NCBI GenBank assembly: GCA_934561395.1
Contig: CAKTGF010000001.1
Span: forward strand, 248,001-312,000
Source: an uncultured Eubacterium sp.
GTDB taxonomy: Bacteria; Bacillota; Clostridia; Oscillospirales; Acutalibacteraceae
Length of the DNA: 64,000 nt
Direction: 5' to 3'
Position 1 is the stretch's first letter, and every line of letters begins with the position of its first letter. This document shows positions 34,539-41,604 of the stretch, piece by piece. The notes beneath the pieces are model-generated. The model saw only the letters and a program-made list of their open reading frames with translations, searched no databases and was not told the DNA's origin. Position numbers and translations under genes: made by a program.

Positions 34539-34850
34539 ATGAAAAAGTTATTTGCAATTTTATTATCGGTTGCCCTTACGGCAGCGGTATTTACAGCTTG
34601 CGGAAAAAGCGACAACAACCTTGATTCAACAAGCTCAACCAAAGAAACCACAACCCAAAGTGCCTCCGATAAAACCACCGAAACAACTACAAATAAGGTT
34701 GAGGAGGGCGCAACCGACGCCATGACCAAGGCTAAGGATAAGGCTGACAAGGTTGGCGATGATGTGGGCCAAGGCGCCGATGATGTTGCCGACGGCGTGG
34801 GCAATGCCGTTGACAAGGCCGGCGACGCCGTATCCGATGCATTAGATTAA
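34539..34850 (+). CDS. Small lipoprotein with low-complexity Thr/Asp/Lys-rich body
   Basis: 103 residues. MKKLFAILLSVALTAAVFTAC is a lipoprotein signal with lipidation Cys21. A Ser/Thr-rich linker (about 25-55) follows, then an Asp/Gly/Ala-rich amphipathic stretch (TKAKDKADKVGDDVGQGADD and on) with a heptad-like repeat, reminiscent of YtxH/LEA-type segments. No enzymatic function is apparent. Located 142 bases after ypeB on the same strand, with its own leader and a strong terminator. A sporulation link is inferred only from position. Confidence 0.75.
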   Translation: MKKLFAILLSVALTAAVFTACGKSDNNLDSTSSTKETTTQSASDKTTETTTNKVEEGATDAMTKAKDKADKVGDDVGQGADDVADGVGNAVDKAGDAVSDALD

Positions 34851-34857
34851 CCCAAAA

Positions 34858-34886
34858 GCGGTATAGCCAAGGCTATACCGCTTTTT
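34858..34886 (+). terminator. Terminator of the small lipoprotein gene
   Basis: A perfect 11-bp stem GCGGTATAGCC/GGCTATACCGC with a 2-base loop is followed by TTTTT. Confidence 0.93.
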
Positions 34887-34936
34887 CATTTTAGTTATTA
34901 CATTTTTCGTCACTTGCCAAGGCTTAATTTATATAC

Positions 34937-35099
34937 TTAGACTTCAGCTCCGCTTTCTTTAAATTTGATTGTTTTATTGTCTAAGTCTATTTCATACTCA
35001 ATCCCCAAAGGCAATCCCCCTGTTCGGCAAGCGTGCCGCTATTAACATTGTAAATTATGCCTAAATGCTCACAACCAAATTCTCATTCTAATATTGAGC
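34937..35099 (-). pseudogene. Decayed coding fragment of unknown family
   Basis: Within the gene-free stretch 34887-35230, the minus strand shows coding-like text in two frames. One piece reads FGCEHLGIIYNVNSGTLAEQ; after a frame change it continues GGLPLGIEYEIDLDNKTIKF and ends ESGAEV-stop at 34937. A TGA precedes the first piece and no start codon or ribosome site is seen. This looks like a gene remnant with a frameshift and a stop. I do not recognise the parent family. Confidence 0.4.
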
Positions 35100-35101
35100 C
35101 T

Positions 35102-35230
35102 TTAATACTTTGCATACAAATTTTCAATATCTTTAAATTCGTTATTTATTATATTTTCTGTTACAAATTTGCCGCTTTTCCAATAACATTTTTGAGCGAC
35201 TGAATTATTATCATTTGTTAAAACTCTGTA
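35102..35230 (-). pseudogene. Detached C-terminus of the S51 peptidase, after an in-frame TAA
   Basis: The frame stays open for 42 further codons directly after the TAA at 35231-35233: YRVLTNDNNSVAQKCYWKSG, then KFVTENIINNEFKDIENLY and a natural stop at 35102. This text fits the usual end of Firmicutes S51 (PepE-like) peptidases, where ALEVIDDKYRVL continues into a short beta/alpha tail. The TAA stands where Lys is expected; AAA to TAA is a single change. It is either a nonsense mutation or a site of readthrough. Confidence 0.65.
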
Positions 35231-35848
35231 TTAATTATCTATAACTTCCAATGCGGCATTATCAAGCTGAATTGCAGGGATTTTGTATGTATTTTTCATC
35301 ATTTGCTTAACAGATTCTGCCCTATTGGGTTGGGTTGCGATATGTGGTACAAATAAAATATGAATTAATCCAAGCCCTTTTACTCTAATCATTTTACTTG
35401 CATTTGATGAAATAACTCTTGAATCTGAATTGCCGTAATCGCACCAACAAATACCGCCTGCGCTTACTCCGCACAAAACTTTATCATCGTTATAAGCCTC
35501 AACAAGCATTTTATCAACACCGTATTTTCTGAACAATCGCATCAATTTAGCTGTATTTCCGCCGCCTACATAAATAATGTCTGCATTTTTTATTTTATTC
35601 ATTGCTATATCTTTGTTTTTAATATCTTCGTATCGTAAACAGTCGGTTTTGCAGCTATACATACCGCCGTATATTCCGTCCATAATTTCAAAATAGTAAT
35701 CAGGATATTTGTTTGCCAAACCAATAAAGAGAAAATTAGGGTTTGTTTTACCTGTAAGCTTAATAATTTCTTTATCGAAAGGTCCTGTTTCGTATTTTGT
35801 ATTGTGGTGACCGTTTTCGCCACCGCCTATTGCTACAAATTTTCCCAT
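35231..35848 (-). CDS. Peptidase S51 family (PepE-like), truncated by a stop codon
   Basis: 205 residues up to the TAA. S51 enzymes are cytoplasmic serine peptidases of the alpha-aspartyl dipeptidase/cyanophycinase group. Nucleophile Ser129 is in GVSAGGICW; IIYVGGGNT lies before it and catalytic-type His169 in FVPHIATQPNR. The protein stops at ALEVIDN, about 42 residues short of the family end, and the missing part is encoded in frame just beyond (35102-35230). The catalytic residues are intact, so activity may survive. AT-rich neighbourhood with two GNAT genes upstream on the same strand. Confidence 0.8.
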   Translation of the reverse strand: MGKFVAIGGGENGHHNTKYETGPFDKEIIKLTGKTNPNFLFIGLANKYPDYYFEIMDGIYGGMYSCKTDCLRYEDIKNKDIAMNKIKNADIIYVGGGNTAKLMRLFRKYGVDKMLVEAYNDDKVLCGVSAGGICWCDYGNSDSRVISSNASKMIRVKGLGLIHILFVPHIATQPNRAESVKQMMKNTYKIPAIQLDNAALEVIDN

Positions 35849-35863
35849 ATATAATAATGCTCC

Positions 35864-36349
35864 CTATTTTAAATTTAAAAAATATTTACTTGAAATTTGC
35901 TCAAACCCAAGTTTTTCATAAATATGTATTGCGTCAGGTGTGTTAGTTGTAAGTGTAATATCCGTAAAGCCTTTTGATTTGGCAAAATTAAGTAAGCATT
36001 TAATAACCTGTTGTTGATAGCCCTTGCCACGGTAATCAGGCTTTGTATATACACTTGCCAAACAACAGTGTCTGCCGTTCTTATCACTGCAAACAGTTAT
36101 TTGCGGCAATTCTGACAGTTCTTCAAGTGCCGCCATTGCAACAGGCTTATCATCAATATACATAACCGCAAAAAAGATAGATATGTTTAGTTTATCTTCT
36201 AAATGCTTTTTTGTGATTTGTGCAAATTCATCCGAATAGCAAGAAAAATCTTTGCCTAATGTTTTGCTCCAATCCTCAATTTGCATTTTAACCCTTAAAT
36301 CAACAATATCATCTATATTTTCAAAAGTTGCAATTACTGTTTTGTTCAT
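35864..36349 (-). CDS. GNAT family N-acetyltransferase
   Basis: 161 residues from ATG 36349, which has AGAGGTGG nine bases upstream; a longer GTG start at 36361 would overlap that site. The acetyl-CoA loop is seen in SVYTKPDYRGKGYQQQVIKC (the R/Q-x-x-G-x-G/A type) and the end has AIHIYEKLGFEQIS, the typical beta6-beta7 segment. The substrate is unknown. It lies 15 bases upstream of the S51 peptidase start, so the two are probably co-transcribed. Confidence 0.87.
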   Translation of the reverse strand: MNKTVIATFENIDDIVDLRVKMQIEDWSKTLGKDFSCYSDEFAQITKKHLEDKLNISIFFAVMYIDDKPVAMAALEELSELPQITVCSDKNGRHCCLASVYTKPDYRGKGYQQQVIKCLLNFAKSKGFTDITLTTNTPDAIHIYEKLGFEQISSKYFLNLK

Positions 36350-36389
36350 TAACGGCACCACCTCTGTTTTTACACATAATCCTTACTCT

Positions 36390-36869
36390 TTATAATCCCA
36401 ATTCCATAAAACCAACGGTAAAGGGCAAATGTTCAAATTTTCTTGTGCCTATATGAACAAAGCCTAAGGTTTTATACCATTCTTTCAACACCGTATTTTC
36501 TTCTATAATTCCTATTTTTACTTTATTTACGCCCAGAGTATTTTTAGAATAATCTGCTGCATAGCTAACTAACTCTTTGCCTATGCCAAGGTGCCTGTAT
36601 TCAGGCAAAACTGATAAATTATTCAGTTCTGCATCAGTATCGTTTACGCTTAAGGAAAAATACCCCACAAACGCATTATTATGCTTACACAAAAACATTG
36701 CATTGCCGTTATCAAATTGGTTTTGTAATTTTTCCAATGGCATAAACGCAGTATGGCCGGGGCAATTATCCTTTGTTAAGCCCATATCATCGGCAACCGT
36801 TTGAAAGCTTTTGTGAATTATATAAAGGCAAGTATTCAGTTGTGCATTTTCCGTAACCTTATAAATCAT
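36390..36869 (-). CDS. GNAT family N-acetyltransferase
   Basis: 159 residues. NNLSVLPEYRHLGIGKELV is the acetyl-CoA-binding motif A, and VLKEWYKTLGFVHIGT the closing segment. AAGGA precedes the ATG by nine bases. The substrate is unknown. Forms a tandem with the next GNAT (28-base gap), but the sequences differ, so this is not a recent duplication. The MITE-like repeat lies 90 bases upstream. Confidence 0.88.
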   Translation of the reverse strand: MIYKVTENAQLNTCLYIIHKSFQTVADDMGLTKDNCPGHTAFMPLEKLQNQFDNGNAMFLCKHNNAFVGYFSLSVNDTDAELNNLSVLPEYRHLGIGKELVSYAADYSKNTLGVNKVKIGIIEENTVLKEWYKTLGFVHIGTRKFEHLPFTVGFMELGL

Positions 36870-36959
36870 AGCTGAAAATCCTTAAACATTGTTATAATTA
36901 ATCATACCATAATGCCGGCAAATATAAAAGATATTTTTAAAAAGTAAAAGGATAGGGTT

Positions 36960-37239
36960 GGGGCGCACTGCATAAGGAAGTAATTGGTTTAAGCTTTCTG
37001 AGTTTTGCCCATTGCACTATTAAAAAATCCCGTTAATACGCAAGTATTAACGGGATTTTGTTAATGCACACTGAACAAAATCAGTTTGCTTAAACTGCCT
37101 TGCACTCAAAAAGCCAAAGAAACAGATGAAAGACAAGGCATAATTTGCAGGGCAGGCTTGCCGCCTTCACTGTAAATTTAACGCAGTATTTCGCTGTTTA
37201 TTTGTTTTTTGAGCATTTATTCCTTGTGTAGTGCGCCCC
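36960..37239. mobile_element. MITE-like repeat, copy 2 (280 bp)
   Basis: Occupies the gene-free stretch 36870-37273. The ends are about 20-bp terminal inverted repeats (GGGGCGCACTGCATAAGGAA; complement of the other end GGGGCGCACTACACAAGGAA). The body matches the reverse complement of 2800-3025 with about eight differences but carries about 53 extra bp near its left third, including a 16-bp perfect hairpin. Outside the ends, AAAAGGATAGG (from 36947) faces CCTATCCTTTT, so the element may have landed in the loop of the terminator of the downstream-facing kinase gene. No coding capacity. Confidence 0.75.
37024..37059 (+). terminator. Terminator-like hairpin inside MITE copy 2
   Basis: A perfect 16-bp stem AAAATCCCGTTAATAC/GTATTAACGGGATTTT with a GCAA loop. 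It is absent from copy 1 and palindromic enough to act in either direction. Confidence 0.55.
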
Positions 37240-37273
37240 TTAAACCTATCCTTTTAATAATTATTATGTAAGG

Positions 37274-38368
37274 TTAAATGCTTTTGATAATTTCCTGCAT
37301 TTTATCCATTTTGCTTTCCATATCGGCAACAAGCTTAAATTGGTTTTTAGCCCTTACCAGGTTATGCTCTGGGTAAGCGGTTTTAAAATATGTATCGCCG
37401 TTAAGATAATCTGTTAAAAATCTCATACCGCACTCAAAGGTCATAAGCTTTGCGGCAAATGCAAGGTTATCCTTTTCGCAAGCGTTAAGCGACTCCCCTG
37501 CCTCTGACAAAAAGCCCTTTGCATAAGCGGCAAAATAATCAAGATTAAGGCTGACCTTTGACAAATCTGCCTCATCCTCTGCGGCGGTATTTGCGCCGAA
37601 ACGGATGGAATCGCCGAAATCATAAAGGGCAAGACCTGGCATTACGGTATCCAAATCAATAACGCAAACGCACTGGCGTGTGTCCTTATCAAACATAACA
37701 TTGTTAAGCTTTGTATCGTTATGAGTAACCCTTAATGGGAGCTTGCCTTCACTTATAAGGTCAACCAGTACCCTTGTATCGTCCTTACGGTCGGTAACAA
37801 ACTTGATTTCATCCCTGCATGTATTGACTCTGCCTGCGGCATCATTTTCAACAGCAGGTAAAAACTCGTTTTCATAGCGCCAAAAGGTATCGTGAAAATG
37901 AGGTATAGTTTCTGTAAGCTCGGAGGCATCAAAACCGCTTAAAAGCTTTTGAAACCTGCCAAAGGCAACGCCGCTTGACGCAAAAACATCGGCGCTGTCA
38001 ACACTGTTAAAGCAAACGCTGTTTCTAACATAAATATATGCACGGTAAAAGCTGCCGTTATCGTCTGCATAATAGCGCTTATCATCCTTTGTTTTAATGA
38101 AATGCAGGGTTTCCCTGTCGGCATCGCCGCCGTTTTCCTTAATTACCTTTCTAAGGTATGAGGTAACGGAAAAAATATTTTTCATTAATTGGTCAATATT
38201 TTTAAACACGCCGTCGTTAATTTGCTGAACCACATATTTGCGTTGAACGCCGTTATCGTTATACACTGCAATATATGTTTTGTTAATATGGCCTGAGCCG
38301 AATTCTCTGCACTCGGTTAACTCGCCCTTAAAATTAAATTTATCAACAACATCATAGATGCTACTCAT
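37274..38368 (-). CDS. Aminoglycoside-phosphotransferase-fold kinase, probably an N-acetylhexosamine kinase-like enzyme
   Basis: 364 residues from MSSIYDVVDKFNF; this start has GAGGTG nearby and avoids an unlikely 115-base overlap of the longer frame with the upstream permease gene. Kinase features: GSGHINKTYIA (phosphate-binding loop), KYVVQQIN, catalytic loop VTHNDTKLNNVMFD and metal-site VIDLDTVMPG with DFGDSIRFG following. This pattern is shared with NahK-like sugar kinases that phosphorylate GlcNAc/GalNAc at C1. That would fit a host-glycan eater with a sialidase, but the substrate is inferred. Own promoter; no classic terminator apart from arms now split by the MITE. Confidence 0.8.
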   Translation of the reverse strand: MSSIYDVVDKFNFKGELTECREFGSGHINKTYIAVYNDNGVQRKYVVQQINDGVFKNIDQLMKNIFSVTSYLRKVIKENGGDADRETLHFIKTKDDKRYYADDNGSFYRAYIYVRNSVCFNSVDSADVFASSGVAFGRFQKLLSGFDASELTETIPHFHDTFWRYENEFLPAVENDAAGRVNTCRDEIKFVTDRKDDTRVLVDLISEGKLPLRVTHNDTKLNNVMFDKDTRQCVCVIDLDTVMPGLALYDFGDSIRFGANTAAEDEADLSKVSLNLDYFAAYAKGFLSEAGESLNACEKDNLAFAAKLMTFECGMRFLTDYLNGDTYFKTAYPEHNLVRAKNQFKLVADMESKMDKMQEIIKSI

Positions 38369-38398
38369 AAGCACACCTCGAAGAAATATATTGATGAT

Positions 38399-38427
38399 AT
38401 AATAACACATAATAACAAATTTTGCAA
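38399..38427 (-). promoter_or_regulatory. Sigma-A promoter of the sugar-kinase-like gene
   Basis: On the minus strand: -35 TTGCAA, 17-base spacer, -10 TATTAT. Confidence 0.6.
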
Positions 38428-38448
38428 CGGATAAAACAGCATCAAAAA

Positions 38449-38472
38449 AGCCGATGGCAAATGCCACCGACT
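38449..38472 (-). terminator. Terminator of the MacA/MacB-like operon
   Basis: On the minus strand an 11-bp stem AGTCGGTGGCA/TGCCATCGGCT (G-U pair allowed) is followed by TTTTTT. Confidence 0.9.
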
Positions 38473-38481
38473 TTAATTTCA

Positions 38482-39732
38482 TTATTCGCTTCTGAGTGCA
38501 TCGATTGGGCTGAGCTGTGCAGCCTTTCTTGCAGGATAAATACCAAAGAACAAGCCAACGCCGCTTGAAAACAGCAACGCCAAAATTACAACCCAAATGC
38601 TTATCTTAGGCGTTATGTCGATTATCGCACAAGCGCCAAAGGCACCGGCTATACCCAAAACAACGCCGATAATGCCGCCGATTAAGCACAGTATTATGGA
38701 TTCCGTCAGGAATTGCAAGGTTATAACGCCCGTTTTTGCGCCCAGCGATTTTCTTATGCCTATCTCCCTGGTTCGCTCGGTTACCGAAACCAGCATAATA
38801 TTCATTACGCCGATACCGCCGACAATAAGCGAAATTGCGCCTACGCCTGCAATAAATGCAGTAAGAACCTTCATAATAATATCAACAATCTCAATATATG
38901 TTGCCATATTTTGCGATGTGTACATACCGTTTTCGTAGTTGCCGTGAACCGCCTTAAGATAGTTAACGGTTGCATTGCCCACTGCGTCGTAATCCGCACC
39001 GTCCTGTGCAATAACGAAAATATTGCTGAGGTTTGCATCGGCACCTGTGATTTCAGTTAAGGTTGTGCAGGGCATAAACAGGGCAATCATTTGCTTGTCG
39101 GAGCTTGTTTTAAACATATCTCCTATGCTGCCCGAGCCACCCACGGAGCTAACCATTGAGTCAATGTTGGCAACGCCGCAGATTTTAACCTTCATGGGCT
39201 TGCCGTTTGATTTAACGGTTACATACTCGTTGGTAACATCCTCAAAGCCAAAGCCTGTTTTAGCCGAGGAAAGGCCGATAACCGCAACAGGTGCGTTTGC
39301 CTCATACTCTTCGTCTGTAAAGAATCTGCCGTAGGTGCACGGCTCAGTTAACGCAAACTGAACATCGCTGTTAACGCCAACCATCATAACGGAAACCTCT
39401 GTTTCTGTTTTGTCAATGGTGCCGTTACCAAAGCCCATAAGCATTGGTGAGCAACGCTCAACGCCCTTAACCTTTTGCTTGATGTTTGCAACATCTTCAA
39501 GGGTAATATAATCGTTTTCGCTTGCCTGTGTTGTGTCAACCGATACCAAAACAGAGTTTGAACCCATATCCTCAATAAGACCTACGATATAGTCCCTAAC
39601 ACCTGTGCCGGCGCCTACAATCATAATAACAGAGGTAATACCGATTATAATACCAAGCATTGTTAGAAGTGAGCGCATCCAGTTGGCTTTTATACACTTT
39701 ACAGCGATTTTTAAGCTTTCTGTAATATTCAC
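38482..39732 (-). CDS. ABC transporter permease, MacB/FtsX type
   Basis: 416 residues. One N-terminal membrane helix (about 20-42, SLLTMLGIIIGITSVIMIVG), a large extracellular MacB periplasmic-core domain (about 50-270), then three C-terminal helices of the FtsX domain, with GGIGVMNIMLVSVTERTREIGIRKSLGA between helices and FGIYPARKAAQLSPIDALR at the end. MacB-type permeases work by mechanotransmission with an ATPase and an adaptor. Located 13 bases after the adaptor gene. No ATP-binding subunit is adjacent, which is unusual. Confidence 0.92.
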   Translation of the reverse strand: MNITESLKIAVKCIKANWMRSLLTMLGIIIGITSVIMIVGAGTGVRDYIVGLIEDMGSNSVLVSVDTTQASENDYITLEDVANIKQKVKGVERCSPMLMGFGNGTIDKTETEVSVMMVGVNSDVQFALTEPCTYGRFFTDEEYEANAPVAVIGLSSAKTGFGFEDVTNEYVTVKSNGKPMKVKICGVANIDSMVSSVGGSGSIGDMFKTSSDKQMIALFMPCTTLTEITGADANLSNIFVIAQDGADYDAVGNATVNYLKAVHGNYENGMYTSQNMATYIEIVDIIMKVLTAFIAGVGAISLIVGGIGVMNIMLVSVTERTREIGIRKSLGAKTGVITLQFLTESIILCLIGGIIGVVLGIAGAFGACAIIDITPKISIWVVILALLFSSGVGLFFGIYPARKAAQLSPIDALRSE

Positions 39733-39745
39733 TGTGTTATACCTC

Positions 39746-41482
39746 TTACTGCTTTGGAATTAACACCTTGAAGGTGTCATCCTCATAATCTGTTCCCGGT
39801 GTTGCAACGATTTTATCGCCAACTGAAAGTCCGTTCTTAACCTCATAAGCACTGTCAGATGTAGCGCCTGTTTCAATTTTTGTTTTTGTAACGGTTTGGT
39901 CGTCCTCATTATAAAGGTAAACATAGCTGCCGTCCTTTGAAAGAACAATTGATTCAACAGGAACGCAGGGAACATCGTCAAATTCGCCTGTTACAATTTC
40001 AACAGAGGCTTCAAAGCCTACAATAATATTTTCATCGGGGTTATCAATGGTAACTGTGCATTCAACGCCCGCACCTGTTGATGTAAGTGATGAAAGGCCG
40101 CTGATACCTGCCATTGAACCTACGGAATCAAGCACGGAGCCTGTTGAGCCGCCTGTTGCTGTGGGAGCAATTGTGGCAACCTCGCCTGTGTATTCGCCGT
40201 ATGCTGTTTTGATGGTAGCAGGCATACCGATTTTCACCTTATGTATATCATATTCGCCAAGGGAAATGGTAGCAACCATAGTGTCCATATTCTCAAGGGC
40301 AATACCTGTTTCCAAAAGTGTGGTTTGACCGCCGTCTGTAATGTTGCACTCGGTAATAACACCGTCCATCGATGCAACCCAGCCTGTTTGAAGTTCCTGC
40401 TGAGCCTCCTTAACTTTTTCAAGGGCATCTGCTGCCGAATCAACAACCTGCTTTTGAGCATTAACGACTGTTGTGTCTGATGATGCCTTGAAAATTTCTC
40501 TTTCCGCATAAAGGGCAGCAAGCTGAAGCTGTGCTGAGGTGAGCTGAACTGTGTCTGTTTTCTCAATTGATTTTGCCATTTGGTTGAAATCAATGTTTTT
40601 AACGGCAGCCTCAATCATATCAACTGCAACGCCGCTTTCAATAATAAGCTTTGTTTCGTCAATTAAGCCCTCTTTAATTGCCTTTGCAACTGCTTCGCCG
40701 CATTTTTCTGCAATAGAATCTGCATCATAGTCGCCGGAATCAATAGCCTTTTGAATAGTGTCTGCAATGGTTTGAAGAAGCTTGTTCATCGTTTCAACAT
40801 TTTCTGTAAGTTTGGCAATAGTGTCTGCGATTTCCTGAAGTGACTTGGAAATTTGTTCAATACTGTCATAAATATCATCATAGCCTGCCTGTGGAGCAGC
40901 TAATGAAGAACCGTTAACTTTTGATGAGCCGCTTGAGCCTGAGCTTGACTTTGAGCTGCCATTTGTTGTTTTTGAACTTGTGGTTGTTTGACCTGCTGCC
41001 TTCTCTAACGCTGCAATCTTTTTTTCAAGTTTTGAAATTTGAGTATTAACTTCTGCAAGCTGTGATTTTGCCTGCTTTTGTGAGGCGCTTGCGCTGTCGT
41101 ATGAGCTTTTTGCATTGTCATAGGTATTTTGAAGTGACTTTACCTGGTCGTCAAGGCTGTCTGTGTTAAATGTTGCAAGAACATCGCCCTTTTTAACCTG
41201 GTCGCCAACATTAACAAATACCTCTTTAACATCTGCAACCGCACCAACCTTATATTCTCTTTTAGCGCCTGATGTAACGTCGCCTGTTGCGCTTACGCTT
41301 TCAACAATGTTATCTGTTGAAATGGTTGCAAGTGTAACCTCCTCGCCGCTGGTTACCACCCTAAATTGTCCGTACTTTGCATAGTTGTTTGAGCAAATAG
41401 AGCCTAAAACCAACGCAACGACCAATACAATACAAATAGGGATAACTATTTTCTTTTTATTGCTTTTCTTTACGGTTGCCAT
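39746..41482 (-). CDS. MacA/HlyD-like membrane fusion (adaptor) protein
   Basis: 578 residues from MATVKKSNKKK, chosen because AGAGG lies 8 bases upstream. One membrane helix near 12-30, then a barrel-sandwich half (GDVTSGAKREYKVGAVADVK), a coiled-coil hairpin (about 100-170 and 320-365), a lipoyl-like second half (VASMDGVITECN) and a C-terminal domain with SIVLSKDGSYVYLYNEDDQ. Between the hairpin arms is an insert of about 150 residues starting with a Ser/Gly-rich linker (SSKSSSGSSGSSKV) and continuing with helices. Gram-positive adaptors of this type pair with MacB-like permeases to export peptides, drugs or glycolipids. Confidence 0.88.
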   Translation of the reverse strand: MATVKKSNKKKIVIPICIVLVVALVLGSICSNNYAKYGQFRVVTSGEEVTLATISTDNIVESVSATGDVTSGAKREYKVGAVADVKEVFVNVGDQVKKGDVLATFNTDSLDDQVKSLQNTYDNAKSSYDSASASQKQAKSQLAEVNTQISKLEKKIAALEKAAGQTTTSSKTTNGSSKSSSGSSGSSKVNGSSLAAPQAGYDDIYDSIEQISKSLQEIADTIAKLTENVETMNKLLQTIADTIQKAIDSGDYDADSIAEKCGEAVAKAIKEGLIDETKLIIESGVAVDMIEAAVKNIDFNQMAKSIEKTDTVQLTSAQLQLAALYAEREIFKASSDTTVVNAQKQVVDSAADALEKVKEAQQELQTGWVASMDGVITECNITDGGQTTLLETGIALENMDTMVATISLGEYDIHKVKIGMPATIKTAYGEYTGEVATIAPTATGGSTGSVLDSVGSMAGISGLSSLTSTGAGVECTVTIDNPDENIIVGFEASVEIVTGEFDDVPCVPVESIVLSKDGSYVYLYNEDDQTVTKTKIETGATSDSAYEVKNGLSVGDKIVATPGTDYEDDTFKVLIPKQ

Positions 41483-41542
41483 AACTATAACCTCTACTTC
41501 TATTTTTTTGCGGTATACATAAACTACCACACTGACACAATT

Positions 41543-41571
41543 AGTATAATTCCGTTTTGTATAATTGTCAA
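41543..41571 (-). promoter_or_regulatory. Strong sigma-A promoter of the MacA/MacB-like operon
   Basis: On the minus strand: -35 TTGACA, 17-base spacer, -10 TATACT, about 60 bases before the start. Confidence 0.8.
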
Positions 41572-41604
41572 CAACTTTTTGTAATATAATTTATTTGTTC
41601 ACAA

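Noticed and set aside
34526..34816. 96-codon minus-strand frame opposite the small lipoprotein
   Set aside because: Low-complexity antisense shadow; the plus-strand frame has a lipoprotein signal, leader and terminator.
35102..35230. Fragment first read as a broken GNAT acetyltransferase C-terminus
   Set aside because: It is in frame with the S51 peptidase across a single stop codon and fits the usual S51 ending better.
36960..37239. CRISPR-like or phage-like structure at the repeat
   Set aside because: There are only two distant inverted copies with terminal inverted repeats and no spacer periodicity or cas genes.
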